A stretch of 64,000 bases of DNA, taken from assembly GCA_914767715.1 (NCBI GenBank), contig OU612069.1, positions 10,661,387-10,725,386 of the forward strand, given 5' to 3'. The notes beneath the pieces were generated by a model that saw only the letters and a program-made list of their open reading frames with translations, ran no database searches and had not been told where the DNA came from. Numbering within the stretch: position 1 is the first letter of the stretch; each line of letters opens with the position of its first letter. This document shows, one piece after another, positions 10,690 through 21,500 of this stretch. The position numbers and the translations under genes were made by a program. Source of the DNA: Membranipora membranacea. Its lineage: Eukaryota; Bryozoa; Gymnolaemata; Cheilostomatida; Membraniporidae.

Positions 10690-10990
10690 AGACACACTGA
10701 TATATGTTATATGGATGAAGGGAACATATGTGACCCTGAACATGTGTATGGCTAATATATGTAATGTTTCTGGTCCGAATCTCATATCTTTGAATGGTCC
10801 ACAAGCTCAGAAAGGTATTATAGCTGAACCTTGTAAACATTGTCAAGCAGCTTGTATGAGTTTTTGAGGGTTGTTACTGGGGGCCTCAATCAATGCATAA
10901 CATAAAAGCTGTTTTAGCTAGATCCAATTACTGACACAAAGTTATATACTGATAGCATATTTCCACAAATAGGCATGCATGATCCATAAT
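10690..10990 (+). repeat. dispersed repeat family R1, copy 2
   Basis: Direct-orientation copy of the element at 1755-2085, sharing the GTGACCCTGAACA segment, the AGCTGAACCTTGTAA segment and the ending with TCCACAAATAG and TGATCCATAA. It lies in the 3' flank between exons of TRIM-like copy 2. Confidence 0.65.
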
Positions 10991-11104
10991 TCATGATCCA
11001 TAAATTCATATCTATGGTTGGACGCCATGCACATTACATTTCATTGTTTCTTTCAAACATTTAGTTTTGAGTGACATTTCTATCCTTATGTCATTATTTC
11101 TTAC

Positions 11105-11620
11105 CTGCACTAGGAGATCGGCCAAATAATCCTGTGTAGGAGCTTGCAGAAGTAGAACCAAACAATCCTCCGCCCGTTACACTGGTATTCGCTTCGGTTG
11201 TAGAGAGAGAACCAAATAATCCATTCAGAGGTATATTTGGTGAGGCAGAACCAAAATTATTGGTGTTAGTTCCAAACCTTCCCCTTGTCAGAGAAGAGTT
11301 TGTTGGGAATAATGGAGGAGAAGGAGCACTAAGCAATCCTCCATGGGTCACACTGGAACTTGTTGAGCTTGGAGCAGAAGCACCAAACAACATTGTAGAA
11401 GAAACTGGCTCAGCACATAACAAGTCAGGACCTGGCGACCCGCCAAAGCAGCCGTAACTTGCCACGCCCGCAGACAGATCGTATAAGAATCCATTACTAA
11501 GATTATGCTGAGTAGCAGTTCCAAGCACAGGAATGCAAGTTCCAGACCCTTCGTCGCATAGCATGGCATCAGGTGCTACTGATTTGTGTGTCCTTTTGAT
11601 AACCTTTAAGCCTTTAAATA
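11105..11620 (-). CDS. GLFG/FG-rich exon of TRIM-like copy 2
   Basis: An open minus-strand stretch of about 170 codons whose second half is Ser/Thr/Gly/Asn-rich with phenylalanine-glycine motifs: three GLFG (GLFGSLST, GLFGSTSAS, GLFGRSP) plus MLFG, RFGT and NFGS. Such FG repeats with polar linkers are the hallmark of nucleoporin FG domains, which bind transport receptors. That link is by composition only. The exon ends at a good donor (GCAG|GTAAGA at 11104). Its acceptor is uncertain; candidates lie near 11590-11620. The positional counterpart in copy 3 (23373-23678) has no FG motifs. It may still be translated or be a relic. Confidence 0.5.
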
Positions 11621-12179
11621 ACATCACGTAACATATATGCCATGGAGTGAAATCTAAACAAACCTCCTGGCGAAATTGGTTTTTTCATAGATTATTGAAG
11701 TTTTGAGGACAATCCTACTGGCATGAGAATTTATCCCAGACAAGACCATGGGTATTCCCATTGGACAAACAAATTTGAAAGAGCAAGGGATATTTGAGCT
11801 CCAAAATTTCGCACAGACCTTGATCTAGTATGCGATCAGGTACAGAGCAGGTCAGGTCATGTGGACCATGATGATTTTTTCTAGTAAAAACTCTGGCTGT
11901 CACAAATTCCAAATAGATATCAAGTTTACTTTACCTGCCCATTCATTTTCAATACCCTCCATAGACCCAGCTCTCACTATTTGCAATGACTTTCAGCTTG
12001 CCTTATGGTTTTTTTTTCGTGCTACTATGGAGAAACGTAGTATATGGAAAGACCTTCTTCTGCAAATGACTAAGACAGCATACCTGGTATCGACAAAGGT
12101 TTACACTCTACTGTACAGTCTATACTGTGCCCAGAGATATTTGTCAGGATGCTTTTTCCGTATAATCTTCCCATAAAAA

Positions 12180-13270
12180 GAAAAAACTCCAATCATTACG
12201 ATGAGGAATTCAGAAAAAACACACCCTTGTGACATTGACTACTGCGTCATCATTGGCTGCACCGCCCTGGTGTCAAACACAAAGGAACTTTCATCAGTAC
12301 ACAAGAGTCACCTTTTTTCCTAAAATATTTATGGGCAGAAAAAACAATAGGATGTGTAATAACTGATGAAGCAAATATGCAGTCGTAGCCCACAATGCAA
12401 TTCATAATGGAAATTCCAGTGAGATCAGAACAACGATAAACATTATAGATTTGACCTGATACGCCAGGTTGTTGAAATTGCATGGAACAAGGTTTCTACC
12501 TTTTTGGCTGCGGTATGTTTGAGGATGTTTTACAGTGGTATGTCCAATTACATGTTCGTGCTCTAATCAATAAAGGAAACTATGTAAATAGCAGCCTTAT
12601 CCAGTGGTGAAATGGAAATAAATAAGTGCCTATACACCAAACACTGCGACCAATCCAAAGCGTAGTGTTGGCCGGCCGCTCAGCGGATGGGTCCGGGGGG
12701 GGGGGTGCGGGGGTTCACCCCCCTTTGAATTCTTTTGATATTTGTGCCCTAATTACAGTGTTTCTGGTGTATCTTTTCGACTTTTTGAGCCTAAGAGCAT
12801 GTTTTGACTGAAGCAAACAGTAAAGTAAAAATAAACAAACCCTACAATATAACCTAAACAAACTTATCCAAGCATACAAAGTGCACAGCAGTGATAGGTT
12901 ATAAGTGCCTGTACACTTATTGAAGGTGTAAGGCATTGATGTGAACTTCCTACACACTGTATAGGCCCGTATAAGCCCGTTTCCACTACTGGCCTTATCT
13001 GATCAACGGTATTCAATTCATCTCATTGACAGCTAAATCATTGTACCAACAACTCTACTAATCCATTAGACAAATGAGAGGAGTCTGCTCGACTCGGAAA
13101 TTTGGGGAGGTCAGGGATAAAAAATGACTCCATATATCGATGGAATTCTACTACTGTATGTATGATTTCCAGTAAAGGCTACATCCTAAACGCTTATGGC
13201 ATGGTACTAGCCTGCCCGCCCTGCCTGCCCATATAGACTTGGTTAGATTAGGTTTGACAGGAAACATGCA
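12180..13270. other. spacer between TRIM-like copy 2 exons
   Basis: This is where the B-box 1 exon of copy 2 should lie, but I found no trace of it. A G-run near 12698-12707 and several short unsupported open frames are all that I can point out. Confidence 0.4.
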
Positions 13271-13275
13271 AATAT

Positions 13276-14323
13276 TTATTTATGTGTATATCGCTCAGGT
13301 CACATTTATGTGTTTATCGGTGATACAGTACTAGCAGCTCAGTCGCTCAGGTCTCTTTGTATTTATGTGTATATCGGTGATACGATACTAGCAGCTCAGT
13401 CGCTCAGGTCACATTTATGTGTTTATTGGTGATACAGTACTAGCAGCTCAGTCGCTCAGGTCACATTTATGTGTTTATCTGTGATACAATACTAGCAGCT
13501 CAGTTGCTCAGGTCACATTTATGTGTTTATCGGTGATACAGTACTAACAGCTCAGTCGCTCAGGTCACATTTATGTGTTTATCGGTTATACAGTACTAGC
13601 AGCTCAGTCGCTCAGGTCACATTTATGTGTTTATCGGTGATACAGTACTAGCAGCTCAGTCGCTCAGGTCACTTTGTATTTATGTGTATATCGGTGATAC
13701 GATACTAGCAGCTCAGTCGCTCAGGTCACATTTATGTGTTTATCGGTGATACAGTACTAGCAGCTCAGTCGCTCAGGTCACTTTGTATTTATGTGTATAT
13801 CGGTGATACGATACTAGCAGCTCAGTCGCTCAGGTCACATTTATGTGTTTATCGGTGATACAGTACTAGCAGCTCAGTCGCTCAGGTCACATTTATGTGT
13901 TTATCGGTGATACAATACTAGCAGCTCAGTCGCTCAGGTCATATTTATGTGTTTATCGGTGATACAATACTAGCAGCTCAGTCGCTCAGGTCACATTTAT
14001 GTGTTTATCGGTGATACAATACTAGCAGCTCAGTCGCTCAGGTGACTTTGTATTTATGTGTATATCGGTGATACGATACTAGCAGGTCAGTCGCTCAGGT
14101 CACATTTATGTGTTTATCGGTGATACAATACTAGCAGCTCAGTCGCTCAGGTCACTTTGTATTTATGTGTATATCGGTGATACGATACTAGCAGCTCAGT
14201 CGTTCAGGTCACATTTATGTGTTTATCGGTGATACAATACTAGCAGCTCAGTCGCTCAGGTCACATTTATGTGTATATCGGTGATACGATACTAGCAGCT
14301 CAGTCGCTCAGGTCACTTTGTAC
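13276..14323 (+). repeat. satellite with 52- and 57-bp units
   Basis: About 19 tandem units sharing GCTCAGTCGCTCAGGTCA and TGATAC(A/G)(G/A)TACTAGCA. Two unit types occur. The 52-bp type has ACATTTATGTGTTTATCGG and ACAGTAC or ACAATAC. The 57-bp type has CTTTGTATTTATGTGTATATC and ACGATAC. The diagnostic differences travel together except in the last unit, which combines the short 5' part with the long-type 3' part. The array lies in the first intron of TRIM-like copy 2. There are no unique spacers between units, so it is not CRISPR-like. Confidence 0.9.
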
Positions 14324-14329
14324 AAGCTT

Positions 14330-14770
14330 GTAATTAATACCCTAGCGCATAACAGAGTAAGGATGTAAACATCAGGCAGTTTTGTCCCAAACTCCCTGAT
14401 GTAAATAGCAATCAATGATCCTGCCATAGTGCATTAGAGTCATTGCCCCATGTATGTTAGATGGACAACTCTTATAAACACATGCTTTACTTTTAGTTGT
14501 AGCAGGGAAGGTGGTTGTAGTTTACACTCCATCTTTATTTTCTTACAGAATAGTAGAAACCTTGAATGGTCTATAAAACAAGATTGAATTTGTAGTATTA
14601 GTTAAAACTCCATATTGTCTTTATATTTTCTTCTGTTTCTGGCTTCGGAGATGTCAATTAAAATACTTGTTCCTTTCATAATACTTCTTGACTATTTCAC
14701 TGCACCAGTGTGTTTCAACCAATATATGGCACGATCCCAATAATCAAACAGAACATATCACTTCACTTAC
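14330..14770. other. intron sequence of TRIM-like copy 2
   Basis: No gene or repeat recognised. It separates the satellite from the RING exon at 14771. Confidence 0.4.
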
Positions 14771-15684
14771 CAAATGGAATGGACAGCCTTTTGTCTGATA
14801 GTCCTGAGATAGACACTGCATACAAAATAAATGAGTACAGGGGAGCTGTCTAGGGTCCTCCATCTCTGATAATACTCTCAGGCAATATCCACAGCTAATC
14901 TTCTCTGTATCACCCTCTGGGTTATCCTTAGCATTCATCGCCATGTTTTATTATTTTATCGATCAACCGAGATGACAGATTGTCACCAATCACCTTGTTT
15001 TATTGTTACAAGCAAACTACTGGTATGATATGTATATATATGCTTTTTAATGCCAATCTACCGTCATTTTTTTGCATGTAGTGACCGAAGAAATATCTTG
15101 ATAAAAAAAGGAAAAGCGGAGAGACAAGGAAAAAAGTGCATTGCTTTGGAAATGCGCTGTTATGACATTTTTAGACTGCAGGCTGCTAGCACAAGCAACA
15201 ATAGTGTTATCACTTACATTACATTATCATATAAAAAAAAAAGAATTCACGTTATGGTATGGATGGTATTATTGGGCAAATATGATTGGTCATTACTTTG
15301 TCTGCGCTACCAGCTAACCACTTTGTTTGTTTGTGTTTACACAAGAAGAAAGCATAATGGTTCTATGTTAAATCCAGTTTCTCTCTACCCTTTTATTCAG
15401 TTGGTACTGTCTAAAGTCCATCATCACCATCATGTGAGAAGTTCTATTCTCAGAAAGAGCTGCTATAGCTTTTAGCCTTAACTAGCTTTGAAATTGAAGT
15501 TGTGTTCCCTGAATTACATTACATCAAAGTATCACGGTTATGTTGAGCCGACTTGCTCAGGCAAATGATAGCTGATACCTACAAACTTTCATTATGCCTC
15601 ATCACTGTTCCCATACTGTATATCGTCACACAGCCACTTATTTGTGGCTTGTTAAAAGCTGAATTAACAAGGAAGCAATGAATC

Positions 15685-16465
15685 ATTTGTAGTGGATAGT
15701 CGAGATCGAGAGAGATTGTGTGAGGCGAAAACAGAATTATGGGAGTATTTTCTAAACTGGTCGGAAGCAGCTAACTTACCACTAGTTATTCTCGCAAACA
15801 AACAGGACTCACCAAACTGTGTAAGCTGTGAGGAGATCGCGGAGGCTCTAGATCTATACAGCTTAAAAGATAGGTATAAAAATACTATAATACTCTTTTT
15901 ATACGTCTTTTACCAACCGCCATTACAAGGTTTTGTCTGTGTTCCTACAGTGCTGACTCAGGATCTATTGCCCCCCCACCAACCCTCTCTCAACGGAGCC
16001 CTGGGCTGAGCATAAATAAATGGTATCGATGAGGGATCAAATTAGCAGAATTAATAAAGTATTAATCCTACCATATCTTACCGCTTTGATTCGGACCTAG
16101 TACAAACAAGGATGGTGAGACACCCCACTTACCACCCACCCTCCCTAGTACAACCAGAAACATAAAAAGAAAATAGTTTAGGAGTTGTGTTCTATTTAAG
16201 CAGTGGCAGGCAACACTTGTGATCCTAGGATCTCAATAAACACACGCGTCCAATATTAAAATATGCATGCCAATAACATAAGACTTGACAAATGAGTATG
16301 TTTAGTATTGATGTTTTGCTTTCTAGGAAGTGGCATATTCAGAAAGCTGATGCTACGACCGGAGCAGGATTACAGCATTTACAGATTAGCGATGTTAGCA
16401 GTGTGGTCAAATGAGTTCAAACAGTACTCCGCGGCTATCCCTGATTGGACCCCTTCTAGTTGATC
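15685..16465 (+). pseudogene. ARF-like small GTPase, copy 2 (truncated, frameshifted)
   Basis: Close duplicate of the ARF-like copy at 3372-4112. The exon at 15685-15873 matches from FVVDSRDR through NKQD to its donor (ATAG|GTATAA), but homology starts abruptly inside the exon at ATTTGTAGTGG and the acceptor is gone. The exon carrying the P-loop and switch I has no counterpart. The last exon (16327-16465) follows the same TTTCTAG acceptor, but 4 extra bases after GGATTACAGCA (TTTACAGAT for AACAC) shift the frame to an early stop. Not functional as a GTPase. Confidence 0.8.
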
Positions 16466-16828
16466 AGGATGACAGCAAACTATCGAATAGTCAATGATGT
16501 AGGTTGATTGAATGGAACAGTAATCATGGTTGCTTCTGTTTTTTTGCTACACGCTGAATTTATGAGATGAAGAAATGGATCTCCATCCTTGTCCCAGTGG
16601 GTGATCATATTAAGATCTGCACAGATGACTTGTTTTTTTGTCGAAGTTGGCACATGATATCCTTGGAAACATCTTTTCTACTTGACATAAAGACTAGTGG
16701 CAGTATGAATAAAGCATCTTTAACTCTAGCAGCATAGAGTCATGGAATTACTTACATAATGTGAGCAATTTATAAGTAGTAAAAGTTATCAATCACTTCA
16801 GGTACAGATTACAATTTTTTTTACATTT
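16466..16828. repeat. duplicated block 2, 3' flank
   Basis: Homologous to 4113-4164 plus 4717-4965, without the LINE that lies in block 1, so it keeps the pre-insertion arrangement. There is a 100-bp stretch near 16660-16740 not matched in block 1. No gene. Confidence 0.6.
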
Positions 16829-18089
16829 CGCTGGCACAGCGCGCTACAAAGTACTATCTGGACATTTTTCCATTTTGCAGAAATTCAAATCGAAGGTTGA
16901 CAGGCCTGTTTCTTGAAAACATTTAACCCGATAGTTTTAAAATTTTACCTATGTTGTGAAATGATATAATTACCATGAGTTGTAATTTCTACAAGAATTT
17001 TTTAATCCCTTAATTAGAATTAACAAAGCCAGATAGACTTTTATCGCAGGGAAAATAATCAAATCACAGCGCGAAAAAGATCTAACTGGCAATGAAGCCA
17101 GTATTCATAATGATGTAACAAGGATGAGAGTAAGACTTTTTCGTATTACTGTCATCCTACTGATGTATTTCACATAAAATTATTTGATAAAAGGCTCTTA
17201 GCAAACAGGGACATCTTTCTCTGCCATTTTACACTTTTTTAGTTGGCAGTATTTAGAAAAGTCCACTGTTTTAACTTGAGTTTGAGGTCTTTTTTCTGGC
17301 CTATTTAGGTATCCCCCTACAGAATATTAGTCTTAGCTATGTTTCGCATCCATTGACCTTGGCTGCAAATACAACGAATCTTGATTGCACAGCTAAGGGA
17401 ATTGCCAGCAAAGGGGAATTTTAATTAGGATTCTATCTCGGATTATATTTACAGTTAGATATTTTTGAATGAAGCAGATAATCTCTAAACAGAACAAACA
17501 TTATAATTGCAATCAAAGAGACATACCAAGTTTTTTAATCTGCTTACAGGAGATTACGTTGAAATACAACAACGCTTTAACTGATTTGTTTAGTGATGGG
17601 ACTTCAGGGTAACTTGGCTATTTTTTTCAGTCGAAGTAGTGAAACCTAACATAAACTACTCCTTAATTCACAAGCAAACCTCAATTACAATGAGATGAAT
17701 GCATCAATGGTGCAGATTCTGAATCAAAAGTCATTTTTATCCTACTATAAGCGGATTTCAAGATAACCCTCTTTTCAGCACGATTTTCCTATGTGGCGTG
17801 GGTTAAAAGTACCAAAATGGAGAGAGGACAACTCCTAATAGAGGCCTAAATCAGAGCTCAGAAAACTGTCTATTAAATTGAATGAAGCCAGATAGTTCTT
17901 TATAGCGTTGAGGAAATATTTGAACTCTGCCAGTTAGAACAAAGTTGCACCAGATATCTGGAGAACGGACAGAGATAGAAAAAAAATTCAACAAGATTTG
18001 GAATCTTGAGCCTGAAAAACCCCATTGCGAAAATTAAAATAGATTTTTTTGGTTTATGCCAGATAGCACTTTGTCGCACTGGGCCAGCG
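16829..18089. mobile_element. 1,261-bp inverted-repeat DNA transposon (non-autonomous)
   Basis: The element begins CGCTGGCACAGCGCGCTAC and its right end, reverse-complemented, begins CGCTGGCCCAGTGCGAC; the arms match over about 31 bp to CTATCTGG. It is flanked by ATTT at 16825-16828 and 18090-18093. The paralogous block 1 has the uninterrupted site with a single ATTT near 4966, so insertion with a 4-bp duplication is shown directly. Copies of the terminal motif occur inside near 17030-17055, 17068-17092 and 17883-17905 (CCAGATAG followed by CTTT and TCGC or a close variant). No transposase frame is visible. The superfamily is undetermined; 4-bp target sites occur in several. Confidence 0.85.
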
Positions 18090-18268
18090 ATTTATTGACA
18101 ACAATCTTCATCATTAAAATGATGTTCTTCCGAATGTGCCAGAGCAAGCAAAACAATAAAGAATAAAAGTAGAAGTGAGCCATAGACCGCTCGCTCGGCT
18201 GAATACACAGATAACAATGAAAATGATTATAGCAAAATGATTAGAACAATAAAGCACTGTTGCGACTA

Positions 18269-18274
18269 TTTATT
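18269..18274 (-). terminator. polyadenylation signal of TRIM-like copy 3
   Basis: AATAAA on the minus strand, about 260 bp downstream of the stop codon at 18536-18538. It is the first canonical signal that I see there; its use is inferred. Confidence 0.4.
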
Positions 18275-18341
18275 TGGAACAGAAAGTAAGGAGCATGTTC
18301 ACCTTCTATGACCGCAAGGAAGCACTTAGACTTTGTATCAG

Positions 18342-18371
18342 CAGGGAGGGTGGGGTATCCCACCCTCCCTG
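18342..18371. repeat. GC-rich perfect inverted repeat
   Basis: CAGGGAGGGTGGG and its exact complement CCCACCCTCCCTG are separated by only a few bases. It lies between the end of duplicated block 2 and the 3' end of TRIM-like copy 3. It could form a stable hairpin; the function is unknown. Confidence 0.6.
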
Positions 18372-18535
18372 GTAATCAGCACTGTAATTACCTTTCTTCT
18401 CTTGCACTGTAAAAATTGTTATTGAGGTTATTTAGTCTGCTATGGTGCAGTGGATTATCGCTAGCCTTGTCAGGCGACTAAGTAAAACATAGCTGCGGTC
18501 GATAAGGCTAGAAAATCATATCTGTGGTTAAGTGC

Positions 18536-21500
18536 TCATTTCACACTAAACAGCTTCAGTCCCTGAGCGCCACAAGCGATCACTATTTTATCTCCTGACA
18601 CAGCTATTCCTGTAATATCCTTTATGTCCTCCAACATAATGTCAAGTGTGCTGACAATTCCTGTAAATCAAACGAAACATAGTGTGGTAAGATATGCTTA
18701 TAGAAAAAGTACTAAACTAGTTAAACAGGAGTAGCCAAAGTTTGTTCTATAATGAAATGTAATACCGCAATTTCGATTTTGTATGGAGTCCGCAGCTTAC
18801 ATCAACTTTAATTTTTTCCACTCAACGGGAACATAAGTAGCAAAGTAAATCATTACTTAAGCACCCGAGCTGTCTAGATATGATGCCATACGGTATGAGA
18901 GCGGGAGGGGGGGCACCTTAATCCATCAATTAATCCAAACAGCTTGAGCACTCGAGCTAGGAGAATACCTTCATCTGAGAAGACTTTTATACAGGCGCCA
19001 TCCTTGACCGGATCAGACCCGCTACCTTGAGATAAATAATAGAAGCCATTCTCATCTCCGGACTTAGCAAAGTGAAACTGCTTCTGCTTAGGGCCGAAAG
19101 TGAGTTGTTCAACCTGACAAGACAGCCAAACAATTTCTTGCTTAGTGTTACCATTTATGGTCTCTGGAGTTTGCCCTTTGTGTGGTTTGTTAGCTCTGCT
19201 TTCTTCAGAAGGTGTGCTGAGCGCGTTAGGTTGGTTGACAGCTGTGGGATTCACAACTGTGTTCGGCTGTTGTGCGATGAATTTGAATGCTGTTGTCTTT
19301 GATTTTAACGCTGTGGATGAAAATCCTTGAGTACTTTTAGGCTTCTGTAGTTCTGTTGAATCTGTATGAACCACCCAGCCAACAAAACCATCGACAACAA
19401 AATTGAGTTTTTTTGTGCCTATACCATTGTTGACCAGGAGTGTAGACTTGTTAACTATGGCCAGAGTGTATGGGGAAACGTCAAGCTTTAGACAGTTGAG
19501 CCGCATGCCTTCATTGTCATATATATGAAGTTTTTGTGTGGCCGGTTCCGTGATTACAATTCTTTTGAAATTGCTGAAGATGTCAGGTTGCCAATTTGAG
19601 AATATTGATGTGACAAGATTAGTGTTGAATAATTTCTTGATGTTTTTCAACTCTATGTCTATCATGCTGACTTCATATGAGTTTGCTGCATTGCGATGTA
19701 AAATCAGAAGTTTCTCACCAGCTGTTGCGAGACCAACAACCTTGAACTCACTACATACAACATGCCTTATTTCCTCTAGATGTAGATTGCGGATCTCAAG
19801 TCGGTCTTCATAAGCAACAGCTATCCGGCGATCATTGAGCGGGCACACTCCGATGACAGGTGATGCACTGCTCACACACCGCAGATAATGTAGATATCTT
19901 GGAGTGTAAGCTTCTGTTCTGAACAAGTCCTGGAACCCATTTAACATTTCTTCAAGGGGAAAAGTAAACAAAAACAGTAACTATAGAGTACACCATCAGC
20001 AAATGTTAACCAACTAAAATCCAAACCAAACCAAAAAATCCTTGCAAGTAACAGTGAAAACAATCAGTCTGTACCGTAATACCTCACTTATAAGGCACCG
20101 GCCTCATGAGTGAAGCACCTCCCTCGGAAAAGAAAATTGTCCAGTTGTAAGGCACCCCACAACTATAAGGCACCCCTTTGAAAAAAACTGACCATGAAGG
20201 GATTCGCACTTGCAACTTCCGCACTGAGCTATTCAGCCTCACTCGCTCTGGTCCAAGTCAAATATAAAAATGCTTCAAATGATAGCCGCGCTTATATGCT
20301 CCTCTCTTATAGGCGCCTTCACCTACGAGGCACGCGCCTTATTGGTGAGGCATTACGGTATATACGCTATGGCCTGCATGGAGTCAAAGGTCAAGGTTAA
20401 CCGAGAGAGCACACACCTTTGCTGTAATTCATCGTTGCAGATTTAAGCTCCAACTTCAGTGGCTGTCTCTGTCTGTCCATAAGACTGTGTATCATATGGA
20501 GCTGGCTCTTGTAGAATGTGATTGACTCAGATGTTCCCCCACTGGACATGATCTGTGATATATCTATGATTGATTTCTCTAGATTATCCCTCTCGGATAC
20601 CAGTTCGCTAAGCATCTGACTGCCCTGAGAGGTGACAGATTTAATGTTTTGTTGAGCCTGAAGTTTAAAGGTCTCTCCTCTTTTTCGCAGCTGTATACAC
20701 TGAAAAAATTAGTACATGACTCATAACTCAATGTGACTAGTAAAAACACGGAAGACATATATATTAGCCGGAAAAAGTGTTACAAGATCAACTTGAAGTT
20801 GTGCTCTCCTATTCAAAGGACCGATTACTCCTGCAGTTACGCAATTCCCCATCACCTCATAAGTGGAGTGGGAGGCCAAGTCCCGAGGCTGCAAAGGTTG
20901 GGTCCTGTACGCTCCTCCTGTGGGGTCAGAGGCAAGCCAATAGAAAATGGAGTCCATAATATTCTGATTCAGACAAGGGTTATAGTTAAAGAGGCCACTT
21001 TATTTGGCATACTCTGTGCCTCCCTGAGAACTATGGGCCTGATGAGGACTATTAGGTGCCTCCATCTTTAAACAACAACGGATAATTTTCATCAGGATTC
21101 AGACCATGTTTTGAAGCACTGTTATAAGAGGGGTAGGCAGAGACAGAGCGGAGATAGGCGAGGATAAGAGGGGTAGGCGTAGTTTTATAACTGCCATAAG
21201 CAGAACAACCAGGTATTGGAACAGTTTTATTCCCACAAGCATTCGACTTTTGAACTTGGCAGCCAAGTAGTTTTGCTTCATCATTGGTGAAGGTAACAAA
21301 TAGCGATTATCTCATCTCATCTTATCTTTAATAATATTATAATTTAATACCGCAGGCATAATCACTCTACTTACCAGGTAGTTTACATAGAAGTCAACAT
21401 AAGATTCTATGTTGCAAATATTCCGCTCAGCCTTCTCCATTATCTTAACAGTTTCTTTCTCCAGTTTGCAAACCTTGGCTTCTTTCCCATAAGCAGCAGC

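Larger units (their letters stand above)
10312..14944 (-). pseudogene. TRIM-like gene, copy 2, incomplete
   Basis: Minus-strand relative of the gene at 18536-26319. Recognisable parts, in gene order: RING exon 14771-14944 with ATG and intact CGYC, CTHLFCMQC but a final CPFH in place of CPFC; a scrap of the B-box exon at about 12084-12120, only its last 35 bp or so before the donor; a large exon 11105 to about 11620 rich in FG and GLFG motifs; and an exon 10312-10458 matching 22857-22992 of copy 3 (DGTDSIARKGVSTVVKTKHY against DGKDSVARDGVSTVIKTKYY). The GLFG exon ends GCAG|GTAAGA and joins the 10312-10458 exon in phase. Without B-boxes and downstream exons it cannot make a full TRIM protein. 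The open frames of the last two exons suggest recent loss or a shortened transcript. Confidence 0.65.

Noticed and set aside
13276-14323. CRISPR-like regular repeat array
   Set aside because: Units are contiguous with no unique spacers, and the window is clearly animal DNA. It is a satellite.
15050-15475. 141-codon plus-strand open frame
   Set aside because: It overlaps the repeat-rich 5' flank of RING copy 2, whose counterpart in block 1 is not open; no domain seen.
20194-20400. 68-codon open frame
   Set aside because: It lies within the MITE at 20074-20358.
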